A stretch of 64,000 nucleotides of DNA from Streptomyces sp. SID8374 (GCF_009865135.1 NZ_WWGH01000001.1:806001-870000); one strand, 5' to 3'. Counted from the stretch's first letter, positions 1 to 10,301 are shown. The notes: a model not told the origin generated them from the sequence alone. Program-made: numbers and translations.

Positions 1-215
1 GGACGGGTGCCCGCGAGGACCCGGGTGCCGTCGCCGGAGCCCGAGCGCCAGTCGGTGTACGTGTGCCAGAAGTGGTTGTCCACGAGGGGTGCGGCTGCCT
101 GGGGTGCGGAGGGCGACGGTGCGGGTGCGGCCGCCGCGGGTCCGGCTGATGCCGCGGCGGCCGCTGTGGCGAGTGCGGCGGTGAGGACGGTCCTGCGTGA
201 GGTCGGACTGGTCAT
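1..215 (-). CDS. Tat-exported secreted protein, N-terminal part (possibly peptidase C39-like)
   Basis: This gene runs off the left edge, so only about 71 N-terminal codons are visible, starting at an ATG (213-215). The protein begins with a twin-arginine signal: SRRTVLT at residues 6-12, then an alanine-rich hydrophobic stretch ending near residue 31. It should be exported folded through the Tat system. After an A/P/S-rich linker comes the mature start LVDNHFWHTYTDWRSGSGDG. From memory this resembles the N-terminus of secreted Streptomyces proteins annotated as peptidase C39 family, but no catalytic region is in the window. The family call is therefore weak, while export by Tat is well supported. 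Confidence 0.6.
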   Translation of the reverse strand, partial: MTSPTSRRTVLTAALATAAAAASAGPAAAAPAPSPSAPQAAAPLVDNHFWHTYTDWRSGSGDGTRVLAGTR

Positions 216-400
216 GGGCGAGACCCCCGGTCATGGGTGGGAGTGGGGCTGCGGATGCCGATCGGTGGCCCAACTATCCCGTCTCCCGGCTCGGTCGGGC
301 CAGTGATTCGGCCTGTGCCGCGCCACCAATATGGGTCTGGACCACTGGCGTGACCTGCGGCGGGCCGGGCTCATCGACCCCTGGCCCGTACGCTGGGGCC

Positions 401-1030
401 ATGACCGACCTGGCCCGCCACGCCGACGCCCTCCGCTCGCTGCCCCCGTCCTGCGGGCCGGTCCGGCTCGTCGCGGTGGACGGGCACGCGGGGTCGGGCA
501 AGAGCACGTTCGCCGCCCGGCTGGCGGAGGCGCTGGGGGGTGCGCCGGTGCTCCATCTGGACGATCTCGCCACCCACGAGGAGCTGTTCGGCTGGGTGGG
601 GCGGCTGCGGGAGCAGGTGCTCCTGCCGCTCGCGCGCGGCGAGGATGCGCGGTACGCGCCGTACGACTGGACCGAGCGGCGCTTCGGCCCGGCGCGGACG
701 CTGGAACCGGCTCCGGTGATGCTGGTCGAGGGCGTCGGAGCGGGCCGCTGGGAGGTGCGGCCGTGGCTGGCGGCGCTCTGCTGGATGGAGCTGGAGCGGG
801 AGGTGTCGTGGGGGCGCGGGAGAGCGCGGGACGGCGCGAGGCTCACGGAGTTCTGGGACGGGTGGACCGCCGCCGAGGAGGCGCACTTCACCGGGGACCC
901 TTCGCGCCCGTACGCCGATGTGCTGGTACGTCAGTTGCCCGAGGGGTACGCGTGGCTGGAGGGGCCCGGGGTGACAGCGGGAGCGAACCGTTTCGTCACG
1001 GACGGTAGGCAGCACACGCCTCCGTACTGA
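401..1030 (+). CDS. small P-loop kinase, uridine kinase-like
   Basis: The product is 209 residues, starting at an ATG at 401 and ending at a TGA. A Walker A motif, GHAGSGKS, lies near residues 27-34. It is followed by HLDDL, where the Asp pair fits the nucleoside or phosphoribulokinase-like lid and catalytic Asp, and by a strand reading VMLVEGVGAG. The architecture fits the uridine kinase-like P-loop family, which phosphorylates small metabolites with ATP in the cytoplasm. The substrate cannot be told from sequence. The gene stands alone, divergent from the Tat protein on its left, and is followed by a hairpin at 1132-1169. Open frames in other registers over the same DNA are shadows. Confidence 0.8.
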   Translation: MTDLARHADALRSLPPSCGPVRLVAVDGHAGSGKSTFAARLAEALGGAPVLHLDDLATHEELFGWVGRLREQVLLPLARGEDARYAPYDWTERRFGPARTLEPAPVMLVEGVGAGRWEVRPWLAALCWMELEREVSWGRGRARDGARLTEFWDGWTAAEEAHFTGDPSRPYADVLVRQLPEGYAWLEGPGVTAGANRFVTDGRQHTPPY

Positions 1031-1131
1031 GCAGTCGGAAATCAGCCCGGAAGTGCCTCAACTCGGCTTGACCGAGGGGCCGTACTGGTCTTACGTTCTC
1101 AATGTGAGGCTTTTCGGAGCCCCCGCAGACG

Positions 1132-1169
1132 CGAAGCCCCCGGTTGTTCCCCCGTGATCGGGGGCTTCG
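1132..1169 (+). terminator. hairpin downstream of the P-loop kinase gene
   Basis: Perfect 11-bp arms CGAAGCCCCCG (1132-1142) and CGGGGGCTTCG (1159-1169) enclose a 16-nt loop. It lies about 100 nt past the kinase stop codon. The loop is longer than usual for an intrinsic terminator and no T-run follows, so this is a likely but unproven terminator. The rest of the 1031-1390 gap holds no gene I can support. It must carry the promoter of the next gene, but I see no convincing -35/-10 pair. Confidence 0.55.
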
Positions 1170-1390
1170 TCCTGTGCGCGCACCGCCGTCCGGCGACCAC
1201 GCAGAGCGATCCGTTCACCCTCGGTCACCGCCCGCATGATCCGCCGTTGACCGGTCCTCTCCCCCTTGCGCAGGTACGATGCACCCCGGTGCGGTCAATT
1301 CCCTTCCTCCGCGCAGTGATTCGGCACGCTCCGGTGGGCATGCTGTGCGGGCGGGACATCCTGGGGGAACGGTTTTGTGTGGGGGACCTG

Positions 1391-3301
1391 ATGGACATCG
1401 GCACACAGGGCGCACAGGCCCCCGCCGACCTCGCCTGGCTGCGTGGCATGGACGCCTACACGATGGGCGCCTACCCGCAGGCCGAGGAGGAGTTCAGAGC
1501 TGCGGTACGGATCGATCCCGGCATGGCGGACGGCTGGCTCGGCCTCCATGCCCTGCGCATCGACACCGCCACCGCGCTCTTACGCATGTACCGGCACCGT
1601 GACCGCTTCGGCGAACAGCGGGCCCGGCACCGTCGGCCGCTCAACTCCTGGTACTGGCTGGGGTGGTGGGTGCAGCCGCTGCTGGAGAGCCCGCGCGATC
1701 TGCTGCTCGCCCACGCCTCGCACTGGCTGGACGGGCGCCATGTGCCGGAGCTGGACCGGGCGTTGGCGGGGCTGCCGCCCGTGGACGCGGACCCGCAGGT
1801 GCGGTTCCTGCACGCCTGCCGCTCGTACCTGGTCAAGGACTGGGAGCAGCTGGTGCGGTATACGGAGCAGCTCGTCGACGATCCGATGCTGGGCATAGAG
1901 GCGGGGCTCTTCGGGGGCATGGCCCGGGTCCGGCTGGAGATGTACGGGCAGGCCGAACCGCTGCTGGCGGCCGCCCTGATGCGCTGTCGCAGCGAGCAGC
2001 CGCAGCGCAAGGAGCTGCGCTACTGGCTGGCGCGGGCCCACGAAGGCACCGGGCGCAGTGCGGCGGCCCTGCCGCTGTACCGGGCGGTGCACCGGGTCGA
2101 CCCGGCGTTCATGGACACCTCGGCCCGCCTCGCCGCGATCTCCGAGGGCGACGGGTACGACGAGTCCGCCGACCTGGCCGCCGTGATGCTGACCGGCTTC
2201 GGCGCGGGCGGTGCGGGGGCGGAGGCGCTTGCGGACGGCGACGCGACGCTGGGCACGGATCTGGTGGACGGCCGCGAGCCGTGGTCCATCGGTGACGCCG
2301 GGCTGCTCGGCGACGGCGAGGACCCGGTGCTCTCCCCGGCCGCCCCCGTCGAGGGTGCCCGGCGCACGAAGACCCGGAAGCCGCCGCCGTTCCCGGCCGG
2401 GCCGAGCGATCCGGTCCTGCTGGCCGAGGCGCTGGCCCAGCTGGAGCGCATGGTCGGCCTGGAACCGGTGAAGCGGCAGGTGAAGGCGCTCTCCGCACAG
2501 CTCAACATGGCCCGGCTGCGGGCCGATCAGGGGCTCCCGGTCCAGCCGCCGAAGCGCCACTTCGTCTTCTCCGGCCCTTCCGGCACCGGCAAGACGACGG
2601 TCGCCCGCATCCTCGGCCGGGTCTTCTACGCGCTGGGGCTGCTCGGCGGCGACCATCTGATCGAGGCCCAACGAGCGGACCTGGTGGGTGAGTTCCTGGG
2701 GCAGACGGCGGTGAAGGCCAATGAGCTGATCGACTCGGCGCTCGGCGGGGTGCTCTTCGTCGACGAGGCGTACAGCCTGGCCAACTCCGGTTACAGCAAG
2801 GGCGACGCGTACGGCGACGAAGCCCTCCAGGTCCTCCTGAAGCGGGCCGAGGACAACCGGGACCACCTCGTCGTCATCCTCGCGGGGTACCCGGAGGGCA
2901 TGGACCGCCTGCTCGCCACCAACCCGGGGCTCTCCTCCCGGTTCACCAGCCGGGTCGACTTCCCGAGCTACCGCCCGCTCGAACTCACCGCGATCGGCAG
3001 CGTGCTGGCCGCCGAGAACGACGACGTGTGGGACGAGGAGGCCATAGACGAGCTGCGCTCCATCAGCGGCCATGTGGTGGACCAGGGCTGGATCGACGAG
3101 CTGGGAAACGGCCGCTTCCTGCGCACGCTGTACGAGAAGAGCTGCGCCTACCGCGATCTGCGGCTCTCCGGGTACACCGGGACGCTGAGCCGGGAGGACC
3201 TGTCCACGCTGCGGCTGCCGGACCTGATGCAGGCGTACGGCGAGGTGCTGTCGGGGCGCGGTCCTGTGGGCCGGGGGAAGCAGGAGCCGGGCGGGGTGTA
3301 G
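1391..3301 (+). CDS. TPR plus CbbX/EccA-type AAA+ ATPase
   Basis: The protein has 636 residues. The ATG at 1391 is chosen because GGGGGA lies 5 nt upstream and the N-terminus then reads straight into the repeats. Longer in-frame starts back to 1154 lack support. Residues about 10-300 are helical and TPR-like, with PQAEEEFRAAVRIDPG near the start. After a low-complexity linker comes an AAA+ module of the CbbX/SpoVK/EccA clade: Walker A GPSGTGKT near 395-402, Walker B LFVDEA near 455-460, and an arginine-finger region ending LSSRF. EccA proteins serve type VII secretion and CbbX remodels Rubisco. Neither partner system is nearby, so the client is unknown. Confidence 0.85.
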   Translation: MDIGTQGAQAPADLAWLRGMDAYTMGAYPQAEEEFRAAVRIDPGMADGWLGLHALRIDTATALLRMYRHRDRFGEQRARHRRPLNSWYWLGWWVQPLLESPRDLLLAHASHWLDGRHVPELDRALAGLPPVDADPQVRFLHACRSYLVKDWEQLVRYTEQLVDDPMLGIEAGLFGGMARVRLEMYGQAEPLLAAALMRCRSEQPQRKELRYWLARAHEGTGRSAAALPLYRAVHRVDPAFMDTSARLAAISEGDGYDESADLAAVMLTGFGAGGAGAEALADGDATLGTDLVDGREPWSIGDAGLLGDGEDPVLSPAAPVEGARRTKTRKPPPFPAGPSDPVLLAEALAQLERMVGLEPVKRQVKALSAQLNMARLRADQGLPVQPPKRHFVFSGPSGTGKTTVARILGRVFYALGLLGGDHLIEAQRADLVGEFLGQTAVKANELIDSALGGVLFVDEAYSLANSGYSKGDAYGDEALQVLLKRAEDNRDHLVVILAGYPEGMDRLLATNPGLSSRFTSRVDFPSYRPLELTAIGSVLAAENDDVWDEEAIDELRSISGHVVDQGWIDELGNGRFLRTLYEKSCAYRDLRLSGYTGTLSREDLSTLRLPDLMQAYGEVLSGRGPVGRGKQEPGGV

Positions 3302-3339
3302 GGCCTCAGGACCGGGCGGTACGGGGTCGGGTCGGCCGG

Positions 3340-3432
3340 AGGATTCCGGGCCCGCCCCACCCCGTACGCCTCGGTTCCGCCTCGCCCGACCTCGTACCCC
3401 TCGGATCCACCGCGCCCGGCCCCGTACCCCTC
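3340..3432. repeat. degenerate ~30-bp intergenic repeat
   Basis: About three copies of a unit built on CCCCGTACSCCTCGGWTCC lie between the convergent ends of the AAA+ ATPase gene and the first DUF21/CBS gene. The copies start near 3361, 3392 and 3421, and the last runs into the stop region of the minus-strand gene. No gene or clear terminator is visible here. Confidence 0.5.
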
Positions 3433-4528
3433 AGGAGGCCAGGGCCCGGTCCTCCGTACCCGCCGCGTCCACCGTGCGCAGGGGTACCGGAACCACCCGG
3501 TGGGCCGGGTCGCGGACCTCGCCCACCAGCGTCTCCAGGACGTCCTCCATCGCCACCAGGCCGAGGATGCGCCCCGAGCCGTCCGCGACCTGGGCCAGGT
3601 GGGTCGCGGCGCGGCGCATCACCGTCAGGGCGTCGTCGAGGGGGAGTTCGGCCCGTACGGTCGTCATCGGGCGCCAGAGCTGCTGCGGGACCGCGCGGTC
3701 GGCGTCCTCCAGCTCCAGGACGTCCTTGACGTGCAGGTAGCCCATGAACGGGCCTCCCCCGCCCTCCGCGCAGACGGGGAAGCGGGAGAAGCCGGTCCGT
3801 ACCGTCAGCTCCTCGACCCGGCGCGGGGTCACCGACGGGTCCACGGTCACCAGGCCGCCCCGCTCCAGCAGGACATCGGTGACCGGCCGGCTGCCCAGGA
3901 CCAGGGCGTCCTCCAGGCGCTCCTGCGCCTCGGGGCCGAGCAGCCCGGCCTGGCCGGAGTCCTCGACCAGGCGGTTGAGCTGCTCGCTGGTGAAGACGGC
4001 CTCCACCTCGTCCTTCGGTTCGACGCCGAAGAGCCGCAGCACCAGACCGGCGCAGGCGCCCAGCGCGGTGGTGACCGGACGGCAGAGCCGGGCGAAGGCG
4101 ACCAGGCCGGGGCTGAGCCAGAGGGCGGTGCGCTCGGGGGCGGCCATGGCGAGGTTCTTCGGGACCATCTCGCCGATGACCAGGTGCAGGACGACGACGA
4201 GCGCGAGCGCCAGCGCGAAGCCGAGCGGGTGGATGAGCCCTTCGGGTATGCGGGCCAGGTGGAAGACCGGTTCCAGGAGGCGGGCCACGGTCGGCTCGGC
4301 GACGGCTCCGAGGGTGAGCGAGCAGACGGTGATGCCGAACTGGGCGGCGGCCATCATGCGCGGCAGGTTCTCCAGCCCGTACAGGACCGTGCGGGCCCGG
4401 CCCGAGCCCTGGGCGGCCAGCGGTTCGATCTGGCTGCGGCGGACGGAGACGAGGGCGAACTCGGCGCCGACGAAGAAGCCGTTCGCCAGCACGAGGAGGG
4501 CGGCGAACAGGAGGTGGAGCAGGCTCAT
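3431..4528 (-). CDS. DUF21/CBS-domain membrane protein (CorC/HlyC-like)
   Basis: The product has 365 residues. The N-terminus is a DUF21 membrane domain with several hydrophobic segments, the first reading LLFAALLVLANGFFVGAEFA. It is followed by two cytoplasmic CBS motifs at about residues 190-310 (FSRFPV...GYLHVKDVL and ILGLVAMEDVLE), which usually bind adenine nucleotides. The family includes cation transporters of the CNNM/CorC type. Unlike its neighbour it lacks the C-terminal CorC_HlyC domain. Its ATG overlaps the TGA of the upstream paralogue by 4 nt (4525-4528), so the pair is probably translated together and may form heteromers. The ion handled is unknown. Confidence 0.88.
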   Translation of the reverse strand: MSLLHLLFAALLVLANGFFVGAEFALVSVRRSQIEPLAAQGSGRARTVLYGLENLPRMMAAAQFGITVCSLTLGAVAEPTVARLLEPVFHLARIPEGLIHPLGFALALALVVVLHLVIGEMVPKNLAMAAPERTALWLSPGLVAFARLCRPVTTALGACAGLVLRLFGVEPKDEVEAVFTSEQLNRLVEDSGQAGLLGPEAQERLEDALVLGSRPVTDVLLERGGLVTVDPSVTPRRVEELTVRTGFSRFPVCAEGGGGPFMGYLHVKDVLELEDADRAVPQQLWRPMTTVRAELPLDDALTVMRRAATHLAQVADGSGRILGLVAMEDVLETLVGEVRDPAHRVVPVPLRTVDAAGTEDRALAS

Positions 4529-5883
4529 CGCACGGCCTCCAGCAGGGCGTGTGCGGGCCGCTGCGGCTGCGGTCCGGGGACCTGGGTGAAGCGGACCCGC
4601 TCCGCGCGGTTGTGGCCGACCTGGCGGACGGTGATCCGCCAGCCGGGGAGTTCGGCCAGGTCGCCGGGGGCGGGGATGCGGCCGAGCAGGTCGGCGACGA
4701 GCCCGGCGACGGTCTCGTACGGCCCCTCCGGCAGCTCCAGGCCCGCCCGGCGCAGGGTGTGGACCCGGCAGCTGCCCTCGGCGTCCCAGACCGGGCGGCC
4801 GTCCTCGCCGGTGGCGGAGGTGAGTTCGGGGCGGTCCGCCCCCTCCGCGTCATGCTCGTCGCGGACCTCGCCGACCAGCTCCTCGATGATGTCCTCCAGG
4901 GTGACGACCCCGGCGGTGCCGCCGTACTCGTCGACCACGACGGCTATCGGCTGCTCGTGGCGCAGCCGCCGCAGCAGCCGCTCCACCGGCAGGGTTCCGG
5001 GCACCAGGAGCGGGGCGACGGCGATCCGCCCGGCCGGGGTGCGCAGCCGCTCGTGGGCGGGGACGGCGAGGGCGTCCTTGAGGTGGACCATGCCGACGAC
5101 CTCGTCGATGCGGTCCAGGTAGACCGGGAAGCGGGAGAGGCCGGTGGCGCGGGTGAGGTTGAGGACGTCCTCGGCGGTCGCGGAGGAGTGCAGGGCGCTG
5201 ACCTTCACCCGGGGGGTCATGACGTGCTGGGCGGTGAGCCCGGCCAGCGAGAGGGTCCGTACGAAGAGGTCGGCGGTGTCCTGTTCCAGGGTGCCGGCCT
5301 CGGCGGAGTGGCGGGCCAGGGAGACCAGTTCGCCCGGGGTGCGGGCGGAGGCCAGCTCGTCGGTGGGCTCCACGCCGAAGAGCCGCACCAGCCGGTTGGC
5401 CAGCGTGTTCAGCGCGGTGATGACGGGGCGCAGCAGGGTGGCGAAGCGGGCCTGCGGTCCGGCGACGAAGCGGGCGACCTGGAGCGGCCGGGAGACCGCC
5501 CAGTTCTTGGGGACCAGTTCGCCGACGACCATCTGGACGGCGGAGGCGAGCAGCATACCGATGACGACACCGACGCCGGGGACGGCGCCCGCGGGCAGTC
5601 CGGTGGCGGTGAGGGGTCCGGCCAGCAGCTGGGCGAGGGCCGGTTCGGCGAGCATGCCGACGACCAGCGAGGTGATGGTGATGCCGAGCTGGGTGCCGGA
5701 GAGCTGGAAGGAGAGTTCGCGCAGGGCGTCGACGACGGTACGGGCCCGTCGGTCGCCCTCGGCGGCCGCGCGTTCGGCGTCGGGCCGGTCCACGGTGACG
5801 AGCCCGAATTCGGCTGCCACGAAGAATCCGTTGGCGAGGATGAGGAGGAAGGCCGCCGCGAGGAGCAGCAGAGGGGTGGTCAT
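4525..5883 (-). CDS. DUF21/CBS/CorC_HlyC membrane protein
   Basis: The product has 452 residues and is the upstream paralogue of the gene at 3431-4528. It has a DUF21 transmembrane domain (residues 1-200, starting LLLLAAAFLLILANGFFVA), a CBS pair (about 210-330, with AVVVDEYGGTAGVVTLEDII) and a CorC_HlyC domain to the end (about 350-440). The three-domain layout is the complete form of the family, linked to Mg2+/Co2+ efflux or homeostasis in bacteria. The shared start of both proteins (LANGFFV-AEF-LV) suggests tandem duplication, followed by loss of the last domain in the downstream copy. Confidence 0.9.
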   Translation of the reverse strand: MTTPLLLLAAAFLLILANGFFVAAEFGLVTVDRPDAERAAAEGDRRARTVVDALRELSFQLSGTQLGITITSLVVGMLAEPALAQLLAGPLTATGLPAGAVPGVGVVIGMLLASAVQMVVGELVPKNWAVSRPLQVARFVAGPQARFATLLRPVITALNTLANRLVRLFGVEPTDELASARTPGELVSLARHSAEAGTLEQDTADLFVRTLSLAGLTAQHVMTPRVKVSALHSSATAEDVLNLTRATGLSRFPVYLDRIDEVVGMVHLKDALAVPAHERLRTPAGRIAVAPLLVPGTLPVERLLRRLRHEQPIAVVVDEYGGTAGVVTLEDIIEELVGEVRDEHDAEGADRPELTSATGEDGRPVWDAEGSCRVHTLRRAGLELPEGPYETVAGLVADLLGRIPAPGDLAELPGWRITVRQVGHNRAERVRFTQVPGPQPQRPAHALLEAVR

Positions 5884-6088
5884 GAGGCCGCCGCCTCCGG
5901 GGAAGGGGCGGCGCAGGTACTACCGGACGATCCGTCCATTGCTGGAGGGAGTCACTCCTTGGGTCGCAGGAAGGCCCCGCGGGCCCCCGCTGGGGGGGGC
6001 CGGTGGATCGGGCGGGGCGGGGCGCACGGGGCGCCGCCGCCCACCAGAGTAGACAACCCGGCGCCGCGCGGCGCGGGTGCTCCGCCGG

Positions 6089-6550
6089 TCAGGGGGTGTC
6101 GTCGCCTGCGGTGGACCGGGACTCGGTGAGGGCGCGCAGGGCGCGGGCGTCGCGGATGGCCTGCTCCTTGGCGATGCCGGGCTGGATGCCGAGGGCGGGC
6201 ATGCTGGTGCCGTCGCTGAGGTCGAGGAAGACCCAGGGGTCGCCGGAGCGCAGGTTGACGCGGAGGATCTCCTCCCAGGCCAGCCTGCGGGTCCGGGTGA
6301 TGTTGACGACGGTGACCCCGGTGTCGTCGGCGGTGACCCTGGGCCTGCTGAGCAGGGCCAGGACACCGAGGAAGAGCGCGGCGACGAAGATGAAGGTGAT
6401 CCGCTCCCCCGGGTTGAGCCGCTCCAGCATCAGGGCGATGGCCGTGATGACGAGGAACATGGCCAGGCCCACGCTCAGCAGGACCACCCGGGTGAGGGTG
6501 GGCCGGAAGGTGACCGGGAGGGTGGGGAGCTCGGGCCGGGGCGCGGACAT
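6089..6550 (-). CDS. small PH-domain membrane protein
   Basis: The product has 153 residues, starting at an ATG at 6550. Two hydrophobic helices (about residues 21-43 and 51-67) are followed by a compact domain (VTADDTGVTVVNITRTRRLAWEEI) of the bacterial PH type. Such proteins sit in the cytoplasmic membrane with the PH fold inside. No catalytic function is known. It lies just downstream of hisG, with a strong hairpin between them (6586-6607), so it may be its own transcription unit or be reached by read-through. Confidence 0.8.
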   Translation of the reverse strand: MSAPRPELPTLPVTFRPTLTRVVLLSVGLAMFLVITAIALMLERLNPGERITFIFVAALFLGVLALLSRPRVTADDTGVTVVNITRTRRLAWEEILRVNLRSGDPWVFLDLSDGTSMPALGIQPGIAKEQAIRDARALRALTESRSTAGDDTP

Positions 6551-6585
6551 CGGGTCTTCTCTCGCGAGGGTGTGCGGTGGCCGGA

Positions 6586-6607
6586 GGGCGCCCCGGGCGG
6601 GGCGCCC
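6586..6607 (-). terminator. hairpin after hisG
   Basis: Perfect 9-bp arms GGGCGCCCC (6586-6594) and GGGGCGCCC (6599-6607) enclose a 4-nt loop. The hairpin lies 8 nt beyond the hisG stop on the minus strand, the right place to end the rib-his operon. There is no clear T-run, as is common in Streptomyces. Confidence 0.7.
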
Positions 6608-6614
6608 GGGGCCG

Positions 6615-7463
6615 TCAGAGGCGGCAGGCGTGGATGGCCGTGGTGAGGATGGCGCGGGCGCCGAGCTCGTACAGGTCGTCCATGATCCGCTGGGCTTCCT
6701 TGGCGGCGACCATGGAGCGGACGGCGACCCAGCCCTCGTGGTGCAGCGGGGAGATGGTCGGCGACTCCAGGCCCGGGGTGAGGGCGACGGCGCGCTCCAG
6801 GTGCTCCACGCGGCAGTCGTAGTCCATCATCACGTAGGACCGGGCGACCAGGACGCCCTGGAGGCGGCGGAGGAACTGCTGGACCTTGGGGTCGTCGGTC
6901 GGGGCGCCGTTGCGGCGGATGACGACGGCCTCGGAGGTCATGATCGGGTCGCCGATCACTTCGAGTCCGGCGTTGCGCATGCTGGTGCCGGTCTCGACGA
7001 CGTCGGCGATGATCTGGGCGACGCCCAGCTCGATGGCGGTCTCGACCGCGCCGTCGAGGTGGACGATCGACGCCTTGACCCCGGCCTCCTTGAGGTGCGC
7101 GTCGACGATGCCCTCGTAGGAGGTGGCGATCGTCATGCCGTCGAAGTCCTGCGGGCCCGCGGCGGTGCCGGGCTTGGTGGCGTAACGGAAGGTGGAGCGG
7201 GCGAAGCCGAGCTGGAGGATCTCCTCGGCGTCCGCGCCCGAGTCCAGGAGCAGGTCCCGGCCGGTGATCCCGATGTCCAGCTTGCCGGAGCTGACGTAGA
7301 TCGCGATGTCCCGGGGGCGGAGGTAGAAGAACTCGACCTCGTTCTCCGGGTCGACCAGGACCAGTTCCTTGGACTCCTTGCGCTGCTGGTAGCCGGCCTC
7401 ATGGAGCATGGCCATCGCAGAGCCGGAGAGTGCACCCTTGTTGGGGACGGCGATGCGCAGCAT
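6615..7463 (-). CDS. hisG: ATP phosphoribosyltransferase
   Basis: HisG catalyses the first step of histidine biosynthesis, joining ATP and PRPP to give phosphoribosyl-ATP. The product has 282 residues, matching the long form with a C-terminal ACT-like regulatory domain that binds histidine. The start MLRIAVPNKGALSGSAM is typical, and the PRPP-binding segment is near ADVVETGTSMRNAGLEV. The ATG at 7463 is chosen because the conserved N-terminus begins there, although the frame is open much further upstream. It follows hisE by 65 nt at the distal end of the riboflavin operon, so it may share the FMN-controlled transcript. Confidence 0.97.
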   Translation of the reverse strand: MLRIAVPNKGALSGSAMAMLHEAGYQQRKESKELVLVDPENEVEFFYLRPRDIAIYVSSGKLDIGITGRDLLLDSGADAEEILQLGFARSTFRYATKPGTAAGPQDFDGMTIATSYEGIVDAHLKEAGVKASIVHLDGAVETAIELGVAQIIADVVETGTSMRNAGLEVIGDPIMTSEAVVIRRNGAPTDDPKVQQFLRRLQGVLVARSYVMMDYDCRVEHLERAVALTPGLESPTISPLHHEGWVAVRSMVAAKEAQRIMDDLYELGARAILTTAIHACRL

Positions 7464-7528
7464 GAGGTCAGGTTCCTTTGTGCGGAGGGAGGGAGAAAGG
7501 GCTGTGACGTGCGGTGCTCGGGGCGGGC

Positions 7529-7801
7529 TCAGAGATGGGCGTAGACGTCGTCGAGGGAGATCCCGCGGGCGACCATCATCACCTGGACGTGGTAGAGCAG
7601 CTGCGAGATCTCCTCGGCAGCGGCCTCCTTGCCCTCGTACTCGGCGGCCATCCAGACCTCGGCGGCCTCCTCGACGACCTTCTTGCCGATGGCATGCACG
7701 CCCTTGTCCACCAGTTCGGCGGTGCGCGAGGTGGAGGGGTCGCCTTCGGCGGCCTTGAGCTGGAGCTCGGCGAAGAGCTCTTCGAAGGTTTTGTTCGCCA
7801 T
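7529..7801 (-). CDS. hisE: phosphoribosyl-ATP pyrophosphohydrolase
   Basis: HisE hydrolyses phosphoribosyl-ATP to phosphoribosyl-AMP, the second step of histidine synthesis. The product has 90 residues, normal for a stand-alone HisE. It shows the MazG-like motif with conserved acidic residues: [14 protein letters not shown] and [21 protein letters not shown] lies 6 nt before the ATG. It follows ribH by 35 nt and precedes hisG, as in other Streptomyces. Confidence 0.96.
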   Translation of the reverse strand: MANKTFEELFAELQLKAAEGDPSTSRTAELVDKGVHAIGKKVVEEAAEVWMAAEYEGKEAAAEEISQLLYHVQVMMVARGISLDDVYAHL

Positions 7802-7836
7802 GATGGTCCTCAGAATACGGGGTCGCCGGGGCCCAC

Positions 7837-8322
7837 TCAGCGCCAGGGTTCGCTGACGGTCCGCAGCGTGGCCGCGGTGGCGACGGCGGCCGTGACCGCT
7901 TCGTGCCCCTTGTCCTCGTTGGACCCCTCGATGCCCGCCCGGTCGAGGGCCTGCTCCTCGGTGTCACAGGTCAGTACGCCGAAGCCGACGGGGACGCCGG
8001 TGTCGACGGTGACCTGGGTGAGGCCCATGGTGACGCCCTGGGACACGTACTCGAAGTGGGGGGTGCCGCCCCGGATGATCACGCCGAGGGCGACGATCGC
8101 GTCGTAGCCGCGGCCGGCGAGCACCTTGGCGACGACGGGCAGCTCGAAGGAGCCGGGGACGCGGAGCAGCGTCGGCTCGTCGATGCCCAGCTCGTGCAGG
8201 GCACGCAGGGCGCCGTCGACGAGACCGTCCATGACCTTCTCGTGCCACTGGGCCGCGATGACGGCCACCCGGAGGTCGGCGCAGTTGCGTACGGACAGTT
8301 CGGGTGCACCCTTGCCGCTCAT
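7837..8322 (-). CDS. ribH: 6,7-dimethyl-8-ribityllumazine synthase
   Basis: RibH condenses 5-amino-6-ribitylaminouracil with 3,4-dihydroxy-2-butanone 4-phosphate to form the riboflavin precursor lumazine. The product has 161 residues. The substrate-binding motifs [26 protein letters not shown] and [13 protein letters not shown] are intact, with the catalytic His in HFEYV. AGGAG lies just before the ATG. It follows ribBA by 33 nt in the riboflavin operon. Confidence 0.97.
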   Translation of the reverse strand: MSGKGAPELSVRNCADLRVAVIAAQWHEKVMDGLVDGALRALHELGIDEPTLLRVPGSFELPVVAKVLAGRGYDAIVALGVIIRGGTPHFEYVSQGVTMGLTQVTVDTGVPVGFGVLTCDTEEQALDRAGIEGSNEDKGHEAVTAAVATAATLRTVSEPWR

Positions 8323-8355
8323 GGTTCTCCTGATACTCGTTACGGGGTTCGGTGG

Positions 8356-9656
<1,301 letters not shown>

Positions 9657-9660
<4 letters not shown>

Positions 9661-10301
9661 GCCGTGGCTCCTTCCAGAGCGGGTGTCCGCGTACGCAGCC
9701 ACCAGTCGCGCATGCCCCACAGGACGAGGGCGCCGTAGATGATGTAGACGAAGCCGGAGAAGGCGAAGCCGTTGGCGAAGTTCAGGGGGACGCCGACGAG
9801 GTCGACCAGGAGCCAGGCGAACCAGAACTCGACCATGCCCTTGGCCTGGGCGTACATCGCGACGACCGTGCCGACGAAGATGTACGCGTCCGGCCACGGG
9901 TCCCAGGAGAGCGACGGGAACAGGGTGAACAGGCCGCCGACGGCGAGGGTGCCGAGGGCGGCGGCGCCGATCAGCACACCGCGCTCGCGCCAGGTGGCGA
10001 AGCGGACGGCGAGGGACCCGTCCTGGGCCTGCTGCTTGCCCCGCTTCCAGGCCTGCCAGCCCCACAGGGCGACGACGATGACGACCAGCTGCTTGCCCGC
10101 GCTGCCGGAGAGGTGGGCGGAGGCGAAGGCGGTGAAGAGGATGGCGCCGGCGAGGAGCTGGGCGGGCCAGGTCCAGATGGAGCGCCGCCAGCCGAGGGCC
10201 AGGGCGGCCAGGCCGATCAGGTTGCCGATCATGTCGGCCCACTTGATGTGCTGGCCGAACACGGTGAAGGCCTCGGAGTTGAGCCAGGAGACGGCGTTCA
10301 T
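9657..10301 (-). CDS. ribM: PnuC-family transporter, likely riboflavin transporter RibM
   Basis: The product is a 214-residue membrane protein of the PnuC fold with about seven hydrophobic segments and aromatic-rich motifs such as WTWPAQLL and [15 protein letters not shown]. PnuC proteins carry nicotinamide riboside, but members inside actinobacterial riboflavin operons (RibM) take up riboflavin. The position between ribE and ribBA, with 4-nt overlaps on both sides (10298-10301 and 9657-9660) and downstream of the FMN riboswitch, makes the RibM role much more likely. The vitamin specificity is inferred from context, not read from residues. Confidence 0.88.

Noticed and set aside
1247..1280. 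TTGACC/TACGAT promoter for the AAA+ ATPase gene
   Set aside because: The spacing is 22 nt, too long for a normal sigma factor site.
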